Below, piece after piece: positions 49,923-59,273 of a stretch of 59,273 nucleotides of DNA (its first letter is position 1; the number at the start of each line of letters is the position of its first letter). The stretch comes from JAFIEN01 sp051859505 (lineage in GTDB: Bacteria; Pseudomonadota; Alphaproteobacteria; Rhodobacterales; Rhodobacteraceae). The stretch spans positions 1 through 59,273 of the forward strand of contig JBHYFN010000024.1 of assembly GCA_051859505.1 (NCBI GenBank), in the 5' to 3' direction. Made by a program: the position numbers and the translations under genes. The notes below the pieces were generated by a model, which did no database searches, had not been told where the DNA came from, and saw only the letters and a program-made list of their open reading frames with translations.

Positions 49923-52430
49923 ATGGACCTGATCCTGATCCTTGCCCTGCTGGCCGCGCTGTTTTTGCTGATCGGCCTGAGCGAGCCCTTGGCCGCGCGC
50001 CTGCGGCTGCCCTTCAGCGTGATCCTCGCGGGGCTTGGCGTTCTGATCGGGGTGGGGGCGTCCTGGCTGTTGCGGACCGATCTGACCGATGCGCTGAACC
50101 CAGTCGCAAGCACGATCCTGAACCTGCCGATCAGGTCCAACGTCTTTCTCTATGTCTTCCTGCCGACGCTGCTGTTTCAGGCGACGCTGGGCCTGAACAT
50201 CCGCCGGATGGTGGACGACTGGGTGCCGATCCTTGTTCTGGCCATCGTGGCGGTCGTGGTGGCGACGCTGATGGTGGGCTATGCGCTTTTCTGGTTCAGC
50301 GCGCTGCCGCTGATGGCCTGCCTGCTGATCGGGGCCATCGTCTCGACCACCGACCCGTCTGCCGTCGTGTCGATCTTCCGCAACATCGCCGCCCCGCAGC
50401 GCCTGGCCCGGATCGTCGAGGGGGAAAGCCTGCTCAACGACGCGGCCGCCATCGCGCTGTTCGGGGTGTTCATCGTCTTCGTCATGCGCGGCGTGCCCGA
50501 TCCCGACATGGCGCAGGCGCTCTGGGGCTTTCCGCTCCTGCTGTTCGGGGGGGCGGTGACGGGATGGATCCTCGCGCGGCTGGCCACCATGCTGATGCGG
50601 GCGCTGGCGCGGTTCGTTCTGGCGCAGATGTCGGTCTCGGTCGCGCTGCCCTATCTGGCCTTCATCCTGGCCGAGCAATTCGTCGGCGCCTCGGGGGTGA
50701 TCGCGGTGGTGACGGCGGGGGTGACGCTGAACCTTGTCGGGCCGGGCCGGCTCAGCCCCGAGGCCTGGGCCAAGCTGCGCGATGTATGGGATCTGATGGC
50801 CTATTGGGCGGGGGCCTTCATCTTCATCCTTGCCGCCCTGCTGATCCCCCGGCTGCTTGACAATGTGCGGCTGTCGGACCTGGGGCTTCTGGTCGTCGTC
50901 ACCGTGGCGGCGATCGGGGCGCGGGTGGTGATCCTCTTCGGCCTTCTGCCGGCGCTGACCGCGCTGAAACTGTCACGCCCGATCGAACGGCCGTACCGGA
51001 TCGTCATCCTCTGGGGCGGTCTGCGCGGGGCGGTGACGCTGGCGCTGGCGCTGGCGGTGACCGAAAACCTGTTCGTCGCCCCCGAAGTGCGCCGCCTTGT
51101 CGGGATCCTGGCGACCGGCTTTGTCCTTTTCACGCTGATCGCGCAGGGCACGACGCTGCGCTGGATCATCCGGCGGCTGGGGCTCGATCGCCTCTCGCCG
51201 CTTGATGCGGCGCTGGCCAATCAGGTCATCGCCGTGGCCCTGCAAAGCACGCGCGAGAATGTGGCCCAGACGACCGAGAATTACGGCCTGACGCGCGAGA
51301 TCGTCCGCTCCGAAGCCAAGGGCTTTGCCGAGAGGATGGACGAGGCGGTCCGCGCGGCCGAGGAAAGCGAGGAGCTTCTGGACCGCGACCGGATCACCCT
51401 CGGCCTGATCGCGCTGGCCGGGGCCGAGCGCGACATGATCCTTGCCCGGATGCGCGAGCGCGACATCTCGGGCCGGATGGCCGAGATCGCGCTGGCCAGC
51501 GCCGACCGGCTGATCGAGATGACGCGGGTGGGCGGGCGCACCGGCTATCGCCGCGCCGCGCGCGATGCGATGGGGCGCGCCGGCATCCAGCGTTTCGCCC
51601 TGCGGCTGCACAACCTTGTCGGCCTATCGGCGCCGCTGGAACGGCTGACCGCCGACCGGTTCGAGATCCTCCTGATGCAGCGCCTGATCCTGCGCGACAT
51701 GCACGGCTTCATCGACGGACGCATCCGCCGCATCCATGGCCGCCGCGTGGCCGATCTGCTGCATGAACTGCTTGAACGCCGCGGCGAAGAGGTCGAGCGC
51801 GCGCTTGACGGGCTAAGGCTGCAATATCCCGGCTATGCCGAACGGCTCGAGCGGCGCTTCATCCGCTCGACCGCGCTTCGGATCGAAGAGCGCGAATATG
51901 ATGCGCTGCGCGACGAGGGCCTGATCGGCCCCGAGGTTCACGCCACCCTGCTGGCCGATCTCGATGCCCGCCGGCTCGAGGCGCAGAAGCGCCCCAAGCT
52001 GGATCTGGCGATGCAGAAGGTGGATCTCATCACGCAGTTTCCGATCTTTGCCGATCTTGATCCCCGCGCCCGCCGGGCTCTGTCACGGCAGTTGACCACC
52101 CGCTTCGTCTCTCCCGGCGAGGTGATCTTGCCGCGCAACACGGTGCCCTCCTCGGTCTATTTCATCGCCTCGGGCGCGGTCGAGATCGAGGCGGGCAGCC
52201 AGTCCCTTCGCCTTGGCCGGGGCGAGATGTTCGGCCAATTGGCCCTGCTCAGCCGCCGCCCCCGGCGCGGCGAGGTCAAGGCGTTGACCCATGGCGTGCT
52301 GCTGGCGCTGGACGAGACGCGCTTCCTGCGGCTGATGAAGCGCAGCCCCACGTTGCGCGACGCGGTGCGCGACAGCGCGCTCAGGCGCGGGGTGGCGCCC
52401 GAGGCGCTGGAAGGTCTGGACGCCGCCTGA
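49923..52430 (+). CDS. NhaP-type Na+/H+ antiporter with C-terminal cyclic-nucleotide-binding domain
   Basis: This 835-residue protein consists of a CPA1/NhaP exchanger domain (about 1-410, twelve or so helices, with STTDPSAVVSI and EGESLLNDAAAIALF as transport motifs) and a large cytoplasmic tail. The tail is charged and helical to about 690. It then carries a cyclic-nucleotide-binding-like domain (FPIFADLDPRARRALSRQL, VILPRNTVPSSVYFIASGAVEIEAG, GEMFGQLALLSRRPRRGEVKA). The layout resembles the plant SOS1 type. The start at 49923 follows a weak ribosome-binding site. The tail probably gates transport by ligand or pH. Confidence 0.9.
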   Translation: MDLILILALLAALFLLIGLSEPLAARLRLPFSVILAGLGVLIGVGASWLLRTDLTDALNPVASTILNLPIRSNVFLYVFLPTLLFQATLGLNIRRMVDDWVPILVLAIVAVVVATLMVGYALFWFSALPLMACLLIGAIVSTTDPSAVVSIFRNIAAPQRLARIVEGESLLNDAAAIALFGVFIVFVMRGVPDPDMAQALWGFPLLLFGGAVTGWILARLATMLMRALARFVLAQMSVSVALPYLAFILAEQFVGASGVIAVVTAGVTLNLVGPGRLSPEAWAKLRDVWDLMAYWAGAFIFILAALLIPRLLDNVRLSDLGLLVVVTVAAIGARVVILFGLLPALTALKLSRPIERPYRIVILWGGLRGAVTLALALAVTENLFVAPEVRRLVGILATGFVLFTLIAQGTTLRWIIRRLGLDRLSPLDAALANQVIAVALQSTRENVAQTTENYGLTREIVRSEAKGFAERMDEAVRAAEESEELLDRDRITLGLIALAGAERDMILARMRERDISGRMAEIALASADRLIEMTRVGGRTGYRRAARDAMGRAGIQRFALRLHNLVGLSAPLERLTADRFEILLMQRLILRDMHGFIDGRIRRIHGRRVADLLHELLERRGEEVERALDGLRLQYPGYAERLERRFIRSTALRIEEREYDALRDEGLIGPEVHATLLADLDARRLEAQKRPKLDLAMQKVDLITQFPIFADLDPRARRALSRQLTTRFVSPGEVILPRNTVPSSVYFIASGAVEIEAGSQSLRLGRGEMFGQLALLSRRPRRGEVKALTHGVLLALDETRFLRLMKRSPTLRDAVRDSALRRGVAPEALEGLDAA

Positions 52431-52473
52431 GAGAGCCGCCCGAGAGAGCCACCAGCCGCGTCAGAGGCGCAGC

Positions 52474-53082
52474 CTATCCGGCGCGGGCGCTTTCCCAGAC
52501 CTCGAATTCCTCGGGCCTGCGGTCCTGCAGCCGCGCCGCGACATCGGCCGAAAGCGGTGTCTCGAGCCGGGGCGAGACATTGCGTCGGGGCGGATCGACC
52601 GTCACGCCCAGCCTGTCGTTCAGAAAGCCATGCAGCGCCTCGGGCGCCTCGTAGCGGAACAGATGGGTCACGCGATCCGCCCCGCCCCAGCCCGCGAATT
52701 TCGCCTGACTGCCCACGGCGGCACAGGGGGCCGGCTTGCCCTTGGTATATTCAAGGACGAAGTCGTCAAAGCTCAGGTCTCGCGTGCTGTTGGGATGACC
52801 GGCAAGGTCGTCGCGGTGGCGATAGCGATACCAGCTTGACAGCCAGTCCACCGGATGACGGATCACGGCAAGTGTCTCGAACTCCGGCGGGGTGGTGCCG
52901 GAGCCGCCGACGGCCAGAAGCGGCAGGATGAAGCGCTGATAGCGATAAAGCGGCGCGTGTTTCAGCGTCGGCGGGTCGCGCAGGACCAGCGAGGCCCGTG
53001 GCGCCAGCACGCCTTCCAGCGCGGTCGTGCCGGTCTTGGGCACCGCAAGGAAGACCAGCCGCTCTTTCCAGAACACCAGCAT
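52474..53082 (-). CDS. sulfotransferase-like protein
   Basis: This 202-residue protein has the PAPS phosphate-loop-like VPKTGTTALEG near residues 14-24 and the 3'-phosphate motif IRHPVDWLSSWYR near 73-85, both typical of the sulfotransferase family. It lacks an obvious signal peptide. A perfect AAGGAGG lies before the ATG at 53082. It is divergent from recA across an A+T-richer gap. The acceptor is unknown. Confidence 0.84.
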   Translation of the reverse strand: MLVFWKERLVFLAVPKTGTTALEGVLAPRASLVLRDPPTLKHAPLYRYQRFILPLLAVGGSGTTPPEFETLAVIRHPVDWLSSWYRYRHRDDLAGHPNSTRDLSFDDFVLEYTKGKPAPCAAVGSQAKFAGWGGADRVTHLFRYEAPEALHGFLNDRLGVTVDPPRRNVSPRLETPLSADVAARLQDRRPEEFEVWESARAG

Positions 53083-53201
53083 TTCGACCTCCTTCGCTGC
53101 GTTGGCGCCGGGCGCGCGTGATCATCGGCCCCGCCCCTGTGGCATAAACCACTCCTTAACCAGTTTCGGAAGACGGTGGTTCGGAAGAATTGACTTGAAA
53201 T

Positions 53202-53241
53202 GTTCCTGTTTTGATCCCATGAACGGGAACAAGGCGGGAAC
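53202..53241 (+). promoter_or_regulatory. two LexA-type SOS boxes before recA
   Basis: GTTC-N7-GATC (53202-53216) and GAAC-N7-GAAC (53227-53241) follow one another, and another GAAC overlaps at 53221. Direct GTTC/GAAC repeats with a 7-base spacer are the established LexA site of alphaproteobacteria. Their place 52-91 bases before the recA start supports SOS control of recA. Confidence 0.8.
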
Positions 53242-53292
53242 ACAAGGCGGCGATTGCCGCCGGATACGGGCTATGGAATAAGGATGGCGAAC

Positions 53293-54372
<1,080 letters not shown>

Positions 54373-54381
54373 GGCGGATCA

Positions 54382-54430
54382 GGGGGGCTCTGCCCCCCGC
54401 CGCTGACGCGGCCCCCCCGGGATATTTGAG
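54382..54430. repeat. palindromic element in the recA-alaS gap
   Basis: GGGGGGC (54382-54388), loop TCT, GCCCCCC (54392-54398) form a perfect hairpin directly after recA, followed by a second GC-rich arm CGCCGCTGACGCGGCCCCCCCGG and GATATTTGAG. This arrangement is typical of dispersed repeats after genes in this bacterial group, from general recollection. It may terminate or protect the recA transcript. Confidence 0.6.
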
Positions 54431-54559
54431 AACAAAAGAAGCGGCAGGGCGCGGTCATGGGCGCCGCCTCATGTGCAAGGAGGCTGGACCCGCCGGGGCG
54501 GGGGCGATATTGCAGCCGGGTCGCCAGAGCTTTGGCTGACGGGACCGCACAGGAATGCC

Positions 54560-57220
54560 ATGACCAGCCTTTCCGAGATCCGTTCGACCTTTCTGAATTT
54601 CTTTGCCCGCAACGGGCATGAGGTGGTGGCCTCGTCGCCGCTGGTGCCGCGCAACGATCCCACGCTCATGTTCGCCAATTCGGGCATGGTGCAGTTCAAG
54701 AACCTGTTCACCGGGATCGAGACGCGCGACTATCGCCGCGCCACGACCGCGCAGAAATGCGTGCGGGCAGGCGGCAAGCACAATGACCTGGACAATGTGG
54801 GCTATACCGCGCGGCATCATACCTTTTTCGAGATGCTGGGGAATTTCAGCTTCGGGGATTATTTCAAGTCCGACGCGATCCCCTTTGCCTGGGAACTGCT
54901 GACGCGGGATTTCGGGATCGACAAGTCGAAGCTTCTCGTCACGGTCTATCACACCGATGACGAGGCGGCGGGGATCTGGAAGAAGGTGGCGGGTCTGCCG
55001 GACGAGCGGATCATCCGCATCCCGACCGACGACAATTTCTGGCGGATGGGGCCGACCGGGCCCTGCGGGCCCTGCACCGAGATCTTCTATGACCATGGGC
55101 CGAGCATCTGGGGCGGCCCGCCGGGCAGCGCCGAGGAGGACGGGGACCGGTTCATCGAGATCTGGAACCTGGTTTTCATGCAGAACGAGCAGATGGAGGA
55201 TGGCTCGCTTCGGGTGCTCGACATGCAGTCGATCGACACCGGCATGGGGCTGGAGCGGATCGGCGCGCTTCTGCAGGGCAAGCATGACAATTACGACACC
55301 GACCTTCTGCGCGCTCTGATCGAGGCCTCGGCCCATGCGACCTCGACCGATCCGGACGGGCCTGGCAAGACGCATCATCGGGTGATCGCGGATCACCTGC
55401 GCTCGACCTCGTTCCTGATTGCGGATGGGGTGATGCCGTCGAACGAGGGGCGGGGCTATGTGCTGCGCCGGATCATGCGGCGGGCGATGCGGCATGCGCA
55501 TCTTCTGGGGGCGAAGGATCCGGTGATGCACCGGCTGGTGCCGGCGCTGGTGCAGGAGATGGGGGCGGCTTACCCGGAGCTGGGGCAGGCGCGCGCGCTG
55601 ATCGAAGAGACGCTCCGGGCCGAGGAGACGCGGTTCAAGCAGACGCTGGATCGGGGGTTGCGGCTGCTGGACGAAGAGCTTGAGGGGCTGGGCGAAGGGG
55701 CGGACCTGCCCGGGGCGACGGCGTTCCGGCTTTACGATACGTACGGTTTCCCGCTGGACCTGACGCAGGATGCGCTGCGCGAGAAGGGGCGCGGCGTGGA
55801 TGTGGCGGGCTTCGATGCCGCCATGGCCGAGCAGAAGGCCAAGGCGCGTGCGGCCTGGGCCGGGACGGGCGAGGCGGCGGATGCGAGCCTCTGGTACGAC
55901 ATCGCCGAGGCGCATGGCGTGACCGAGTTCCTGGGCTATGACCTGGAAAGTGCCGAGGGGCAGATCGTGGCCATCGTCTGGAATATGGACGAAGTGGGCA
56001 GCGCTGAACCACCGGGAAAGGTCAAGATCGTTCTCAACCAGAGCCCGTTCTACGGCGAATCGGGAGGTCAGGTCGGCGACACAGGTTGGATCCGAACCGA
56101 TACTGGCCTGGCACAAGTTACCGATACAAAGAAGTTTGCCGGACTCATTGTGCACTTTGCGACGATGCAGTCGGGCACGATAGTGCGCGGCCAGCCTGCG
56201 AAGCTCGAGGTCGATCATGGGCGGCGCGGTGCGATCCGGGCCAATCACTCGGCCACGCATCTGTTGCACGAGGCGCTGCGGCGCGCGCTGGGCGATCATG
56301 TGGCGCAGCGCGGATCGCTCAATGCGCCCGACAGGCTGCGGTTCGATTTCAGCCACGGCAAGGGTCTGAGCGAGGCCGAGATGCGGGGAGCCGAGGCCGA
56401 GGTGAATGCGATGATCCGGCAGAACAGCCCGGTCGAGACGCGGATCATGACGCCGGACGATGCCCGCAGCCTCGGGGCGCAGGCGCTTTTTGGCGAGAAA
56501 TACGGGGATGAGGTGCGGGTCGTCTCGATGGGGCGGCTGTCGGGTTCGGGCAAGGGGGCGGATGGGGCGACCTATTCGTTGGAGCTTTGTGGCGGCACGC
56601 ATGTGGCGCGGACGGGGGATATCGGGGCCTTCGTGTTGCTTTCGGACAGCGCCTCGAGCGCCGGGGTGCGCCGGGTCGAGGCGCTGACGGGGCAGGCCGC
56701 GCTGGATCATCTGGCGGGGCGCGAGAGGATGTTGGCCGAGGTGGCGGGCGTTCTGAAGGCGCCCCTGGGCGAGGTGGTGGAGCGGGTCCGGGCGCTGGCG
56801 GCCGAGCGGCGCGCGCTGGAGAACGAGGTGGCGCAGTTGCGGCGCGATCTGGCGATGGGCGGCGGCAAGGCCGGGGGCGAGGCGAAGACGGTGGGCGGGA
56901 TCGCCTTCCGGGCGCAGGTTCTCTCGGGTGTGACGGGCAAGGATCTGCCGGCGCTGGTTGACGGGATCAAGGCCGAGATCGGCTCGGGCGTGGTGCTGCT
57001 GATCGCCGAGGCCGAGGGCAAGGCGGCGGTTGCCGCCGGTGTGACGGCGGATCTGACGGGGCGGGTCTCGGCCGTCGATCTGTTGCGCGCGGCCGTGGCG
57101 GAGCTTGGCGGCAAGGGCGGTGGCGGGCGGCCCGATCTGGCGCAGGGGGGGGCTGCGAGTGCCGCCAATGCCGAGGCCGCGGTGCGGGCGGCGGAATCAG
57201 TTCTGGAGGGATTGGGATGA
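54560..57220 (+). CDS. alaS: alanyl-tRNA synthetase
   Basis: This 886-residue enzyme charges tRNA-Ala. It has the class II catalytic core (RNGHEVVASSPLVPRNDPTLMFANSGMVQFKN, then GGKHNDLDNVGYT), the editing domain with HSATHLLHEALRR and CGGTHVARTGDIG zinc residues, and a C-terminal C-Ala domain ending AVRAAESVLEGL. The ATG at 54560 has AGGA six bases upstream. Codon use and G+C drop sharply between about 56000 and 56190 within the editing-domain region, unlike the rest of the gene. Its stop overlaps the DUF1330 start. Confidence 0.98.
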   Translation: MTSLSEIRSTFLNFFARNGHEVVASSPLVPRNDPTLMFANSGMVQFKNLFTGIETRDYRRATTAQKCVRAGGKHNDLDNVGYTARHHTFFEMLGNFSFGDYFKSDAIPFAWELLTRDFGIDKSKLLVTVYHTDDEAAGIWKKVAGLPDERIIRIPTDDNFWRMGPTGPCGPCTEIFYDHGPSIWGGPPGSAEEDGDRFIEIWNLVFMQNEQMEDGSLRVLDMQSIDTGMGLERIGALLQGKHDNYDTDLLRALIEASAHATSTDPDGPGKTHHRVIADHLRSTSFLIADGVMPSNEGRGYVLRRIMRRAMRHAHLLGAKDPVMHRLVPALVQEMGAAYPELGQARALIEETLRAEETRFKQTLDRGLRLLDEELEGLGEGADLPGATAFRLYDTYGFPLDLTQDALREKGRGVDVAGFDAAMAEQKAKARAAWAGTGEAADASLWYDIAEAHGVTEFLGYDLESAEGQIVAIVWNMDEVGSAEPPGKVKIVLNQSPFYGESGGQVGDTGWIRTDTGLAQVTDTKKFAGLIVHFATMQSGTIVRGQPAKLEVDHGRRGAIRANHSATHLLHEALRRALGDHVAQRGSLNAPDRLRFDFSHGKGLSEAEMRGAEAEVNAMIRQNSPVETRIMTPDDARSLGAQALFGEKYGDEVRVVSMGRLSGSGKGADGATYSLELCGGTHVARTGDIGAFVLLSDSASSAGVRRVEALTGQAALDHLAGRERMLAEVAGVLKAPLGEVVERVRALAAERRALENEVAQLRRDLAMGGGKAGGEAKTVGGIAFRAQVLSGVTGKDLPALVDGIKAEIGSGVVLLIAEAEGKAAVAAGVTADLTGRVSAVDLLRAAVAELGGKGGGGRPDLAQGGAASAANAEAAVRAAESVLEGLG

Positions 57221-57510
57221 GCGCGCTCTGGATTGCCCATGTTGTCGTGCATGATGCCGAGGCTTATGGCGAATATGCCAGGCGGGCCACGGTGGCGATT
57301 GCCGATCATGGGGGCGTGTTTCTGGCCCGCGGCGGGGCCTATGAGCAGCTTGAGGGGCCGGACCGGCCGCGCAATGTGGTGGCGCGGTTTCCGTCGCTGC
57401 AGGCGGCGCGGGAGTGCTATTTCTCGGCCGCCTATCAGGAGGCGCTTGGCTTTGCGAAAGGGGCGGCCACGCGGGAGCTGGTGATCGTCGAGGAGGCGCC
57501 CCCCGCCTGA
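57217..57510 (+). CDS. DUF1330 domain protein
   Basis: This is a 97-residue protein of the DUF1330 family, a ferredoxin-like alpha/beta fold. It has the typical IAHVVVHDAEAYGEYAR opening, the ARGGAYEQLEGPDRPRNVVARFPSL middle and the YQEALGFAKGAATRELVIVE end. It overlaps the alaS stop by four bases and is thus co-transcribed. The function is unknown. Confidence 0.88.
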   Translation: MSALWIAHVVVHDAEAYGEYARRATVAIADHGGVFLARGGAYEQLEGPDRPRNVVARFPSLQAARECYFSAAYQEALGFAKGAATRELVIVEEAPPA

Positions 57511-57626
57511 GGGGGCGCGCGCAAATTTGGCCAAATTTGCGGGTCCGGCCCGGACCGGAGGCCGGGGGGGGGCGGGGGGGGCGGGGACAATTGGCCAAAT
57601 TTCTCCGCAAATTTCCCGCGGCTCCG
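57496..57626. repeat. palindrome cluster between convergent DUF1330 and typA genes
   Basis: Three inverted elements lie in or beside the 116-base gap. GCGCCCCC (57496-57503) pairs with GGGGGCGC (57511-57518), overlapping the DUF1330 stop. A perfect 20-base palindrome occupies 57521-57540 (core AAATTTGGCCAAATTT), and a related half, AATTGGCCAAATTT, is at 57589-57602. Its A+T-rich arms stand out from the G+C-rich surroundings. A bidirectional terminator is the likely role. Confidence 0.7.
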
Positions 57627-59273
57627 TCAGCTCGCGGCGCGGGCCTGGCGCTTGCGTTCATGCGGGTCAAGGAAGCGCTTGCGCAGCCGGATCGCGTTCG
57701 GCGTCACCTCGACCAGTTCGTCATCGTCGATATAGGCGATCGCCTGTTCGAGGCTCATCTGCACCGGCGGCGTGAGCCGCACCGCCTCGTCCGAACCCGA
57801 GGCGCGGATGTTGGTCAGTTTCTTGCCCTTGAGCGGGTTCACCTCGAGATCGTTGTCGCGCGAATGCTCGCCGATGATCATGCCCTCATAGACCGGATCC
57901 TGCGGATTGATGAACATCCGACCCCGCTCCTCGAGGTTCCAGAGCGCATAGGCCACGGCCGTGCCGTTCTCCATCGAGATCAGCACCCCCTGCCGGCGGC
58001 CCTGGATCGGGCCCTTGTGCGGGGTCCAGCCGTGGAAGATGCGGTTCAGCACGCCGGTCCCGCGGGTGTCGGTCAGAAACTCGCCCTGATAACCGATCAG
58101 CCCGCGCGAGGGCACATGGGCGATGATCCGGGTCTTGCCTGACCCTGCGGGTTTCATCTCGACCAGATCGCCCTTGCGCGCGCCGGTCAGTTTCTCGATC
58201 ACCACGCCGGAAAACTCGTCATCGACGTCGATGGTCACTTCCTCGACCGGTTCAAGCCGCTGGCCGCCTTCCTCGCGGAACAGGACCTGCGGGCGCGAGA
58301 TCGACAGTTCGAACCCCTCGCGGCGCATGTTCTCGATCAGCACGCCCATCTGCAATTCGCCGCGCCCGGCAACCTCGAACGCCTCGCCGCCGGGTGTGTC
58401 CGTCACCTTGATCGCGACATTCACCTCGGCCTCGCGCAGCAGACGCTCGCGGATGACGCGGGACTGGACCTTCTTGCCATCGCGGCCCGCGAGAGGGCTG
58501 TCGTTGATGCCGAAGGTGACGCTGATCGTCGGCGGGTCGATGGGCTGGGCGGGCAGGGGGATGTCGATCTCGGGCGCGCAGATCGTGTCGGCCACGGTCG
58601 CCTTGGACATGCCGGCGAGCGTGACGATATCGCCCGCCTCGGCAAGCTCGATCGCCTGCTGGCCGAGGCCGCGGAAGGCGAGGATCTTGGAGACGCGGAA
58701 TTGTTCGAGTTTCTCGCCATCGCGCGACAGGGCCTTGACCGTCTCGCCCGCCTTCAGCGTGCCGGATTCCACGCGCCCCGTCAGGATGCGCCCGATGAAG
58801 GGGTCGGCCGAAAGCGTGGTCGCCAGCATCCGGAACGGCTGGCCAAGGGCGGCGCGCTGGCGGGGCGCGGGCACATGGGCGACGATCAGGTCGAACAACG
58901 CGTTGAGGTTCTCGCGCGGGCCATCGAGGGCGGTATCGGCCCAGCCGGACCGGCCCGAGGCGTAAAGATGCGGGAAATCAAGCTGTTCGTCCGTGGCGCC
59001 CAGGGCTGCGAAGAGGTCGAAGACCTCGTTCAGCGCGCGGTCGGGTTCGGCATCGGGCTTGTCGACCTTGTTCAGCACCACGATGGGGCGCAGGCCAAGG
59101 GCCAGCGCCTTGGAGGTGACGAATTTGGTCTGCGGCATCGGCCCTTCGGCGGCATCGACCAGCAGGACGACACCGTCGACCATGGACAGGATCCGCTCCA
59201 CCTCGCCGCCGAAATCGGCGTGGCCGGGGGTGTCGACGATGTTGATCCGCGTCGCCCCATGTTCGACCGAGGT
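57627..59273 (-). CDS. typA: GTP-binding protein TypA/BipA, N-terminus cut by the window end
   Basis: This is a ribosome-associated translational GTPase involved in stress adaptation and ribosome assembly. The 548 visible residues include the G3 motif DTPGHADFGGEVERIL, G4 NKVDKPDAEPDRALNEVFDLF, then the TypA-specific RTKAG-like SGTLKAGETVKAL, the ISVTFGINDSPLAGRDGKK region and the C-terminal domain ending KRQARAAS. The gene runs on past position 59273 with an open frame, so the P-loop and start are not visible. It is intact as far as seen. Confidence 0.97.
   Translation of the reverse strand, partial: TSVEHGATRINIVDTPGHADFGGEVERILSMVDGVVLLVDAAEGPMPQTKFVTSKALALGLRPIVVLNKVDKPDAEPDRALNEVFDLFAALGATDEQLDFPHLYASGRSGWADTALDGPRENLNALFDLIVAHVPAPRQRAALGQPFRMLATTLSADPFIGRILTGRVESGTLKAGETVKALSRDGEKLEQFRVSKILAFRGLGQQAIELAEAGDIVTLAGMSKATVADTICAPEIDIPLPAQPIDPPTISVTFGINDSPLAGRDGKKVQSRVIRERLLREAEVNVAIKVTDTPGGEAFEVAGRGELQMGVLIENMRREGFELSISRPQVLFREEGGQRLEPVEEVTIDVDDEFSGVVIEKLTGARKGDLVEMKPAGSGKTRIIAHVPSRGLIGYQGEFLTDTRGTGVLNRIFHGWTPHKGPIQGRRQGVLISMENGTAVAYALWNLEERGRMFINPQDPVYEGMIIGEHSRDNDLEVNPLKGKKLTNIRASGSDEAVRLTPPVQMSLEQAIAYIDDDELVEVTPNAIRLRKRFLDPHERKRQARAAS

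Noticed and set aside
54455..56710. Minus-strand open frame of about 751 codons opposite alaS
   Set aside because: alaS is unmistakable on the plus strand and the antisense translation is arginine/proline/histidine-rich without motifs.
57627..59273. typA considered as an N-terminally truncated pseudogene
   Set aside because: The frame is open through the last base of the window, so the gene is simply cut by the window edge.

Overview
The window is G+C-rich (roughly two-thirds by eye), has strong third-position G/C bias, and packs genes tightly with ATGA/GTGA stop-start overlaps. A recA promoter with GAAC-N7-GAAC and GTTC-N7-GATC boxes, the recA-alaS-DUF1330-typA gene set and the degradative gene content suggest a Rhodobacteraceae-type alphaproteobacterium (inference; no 16S is present). 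There is no rRNA, insertion sequence, integrase or CRISPR array. No gene-free stretch exceeds about 300 bases.

Layout. (1) 1-5467, plus strand: end of an operon with two LIV-type permeases, a TfdB/PheA-like flavin hydroxylase, an intradiol dioxygenase and a beta-keto-acid cleavage enzyme, which reads as uptake, hydroxylation, ring cleavage and chain shortening of an aromatic acid or phenol. (2) 5549-12747, minus strand: a GH2 glycosidase gene, then a sugar-type ABC transporter (binding protein, two permeases, ATPase). (3) 12952-15523, plus strand: an ArsR-type regulator and a GH51 arabinofuranosidase. (4) 15754-24364, plus strand: a second sugar ABC transporter with a GH127 beta-L-arabinofuranosidase, then the two halves of a split Tm-1-like system (UPF0261 protein and PEP-hydrolase-like TIM barrel) and an SRPBCC protein. 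(5) 24361-28430: a convergent regulator whose sensor domain is the same TIM barrel, fused to a degenerate NtrC-type AAA domain and a Fis helix-turn-helix; an oxidoreductase and a cupin gene with it; and, divergently, a half-length third copy of the TIM barrel. (6) 28604-39028: three proteins of two NTF2/SnoaL-like domains, a third ABC transporter, an AtzG/AtzE-like amidase pair and a LacI-type repressor. (7) 39781-47083: a minus-strand operon (alpha/beta hydrolase, MetE-like enzyme, bicupin, a fourth tandem NTF2-like protein, SDR, histidinol-dehydrogenase-like enzyme) with a divergent second histidinol-dehydrogenase-like gene. (8) 47256-59273: tRNA-Asn and housekeeping genes (metallo-hydrolase, histidine kinase, NhaP antiporter with a cyclic-nucleotide domain, sulfotransferase-like, recA, alaS, DUF1330, typA cut by the window end).

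Working model: positions 1-47083 are an accessory catabolic block for plant-derived compounds (arabinose-containing glycans, aromatics, and at least one unidentified nitrogen- or polyol-type substrate), ending next to a tRNA-Asn gene. Two shared operator patterns tie parts of it together: TATC-N9-GATA beside the GH2-linked transporter and the GH51 gene, and CTTGCA-N6-TGCAAG beside the third transporter and the paired hisD-like genes. The most unusual element is the TIM-barrel set at 21843-28430: an enzyme pair, a regulator that seems to have borrowed the enzyme fold as its sensor, and a truncated third copy.
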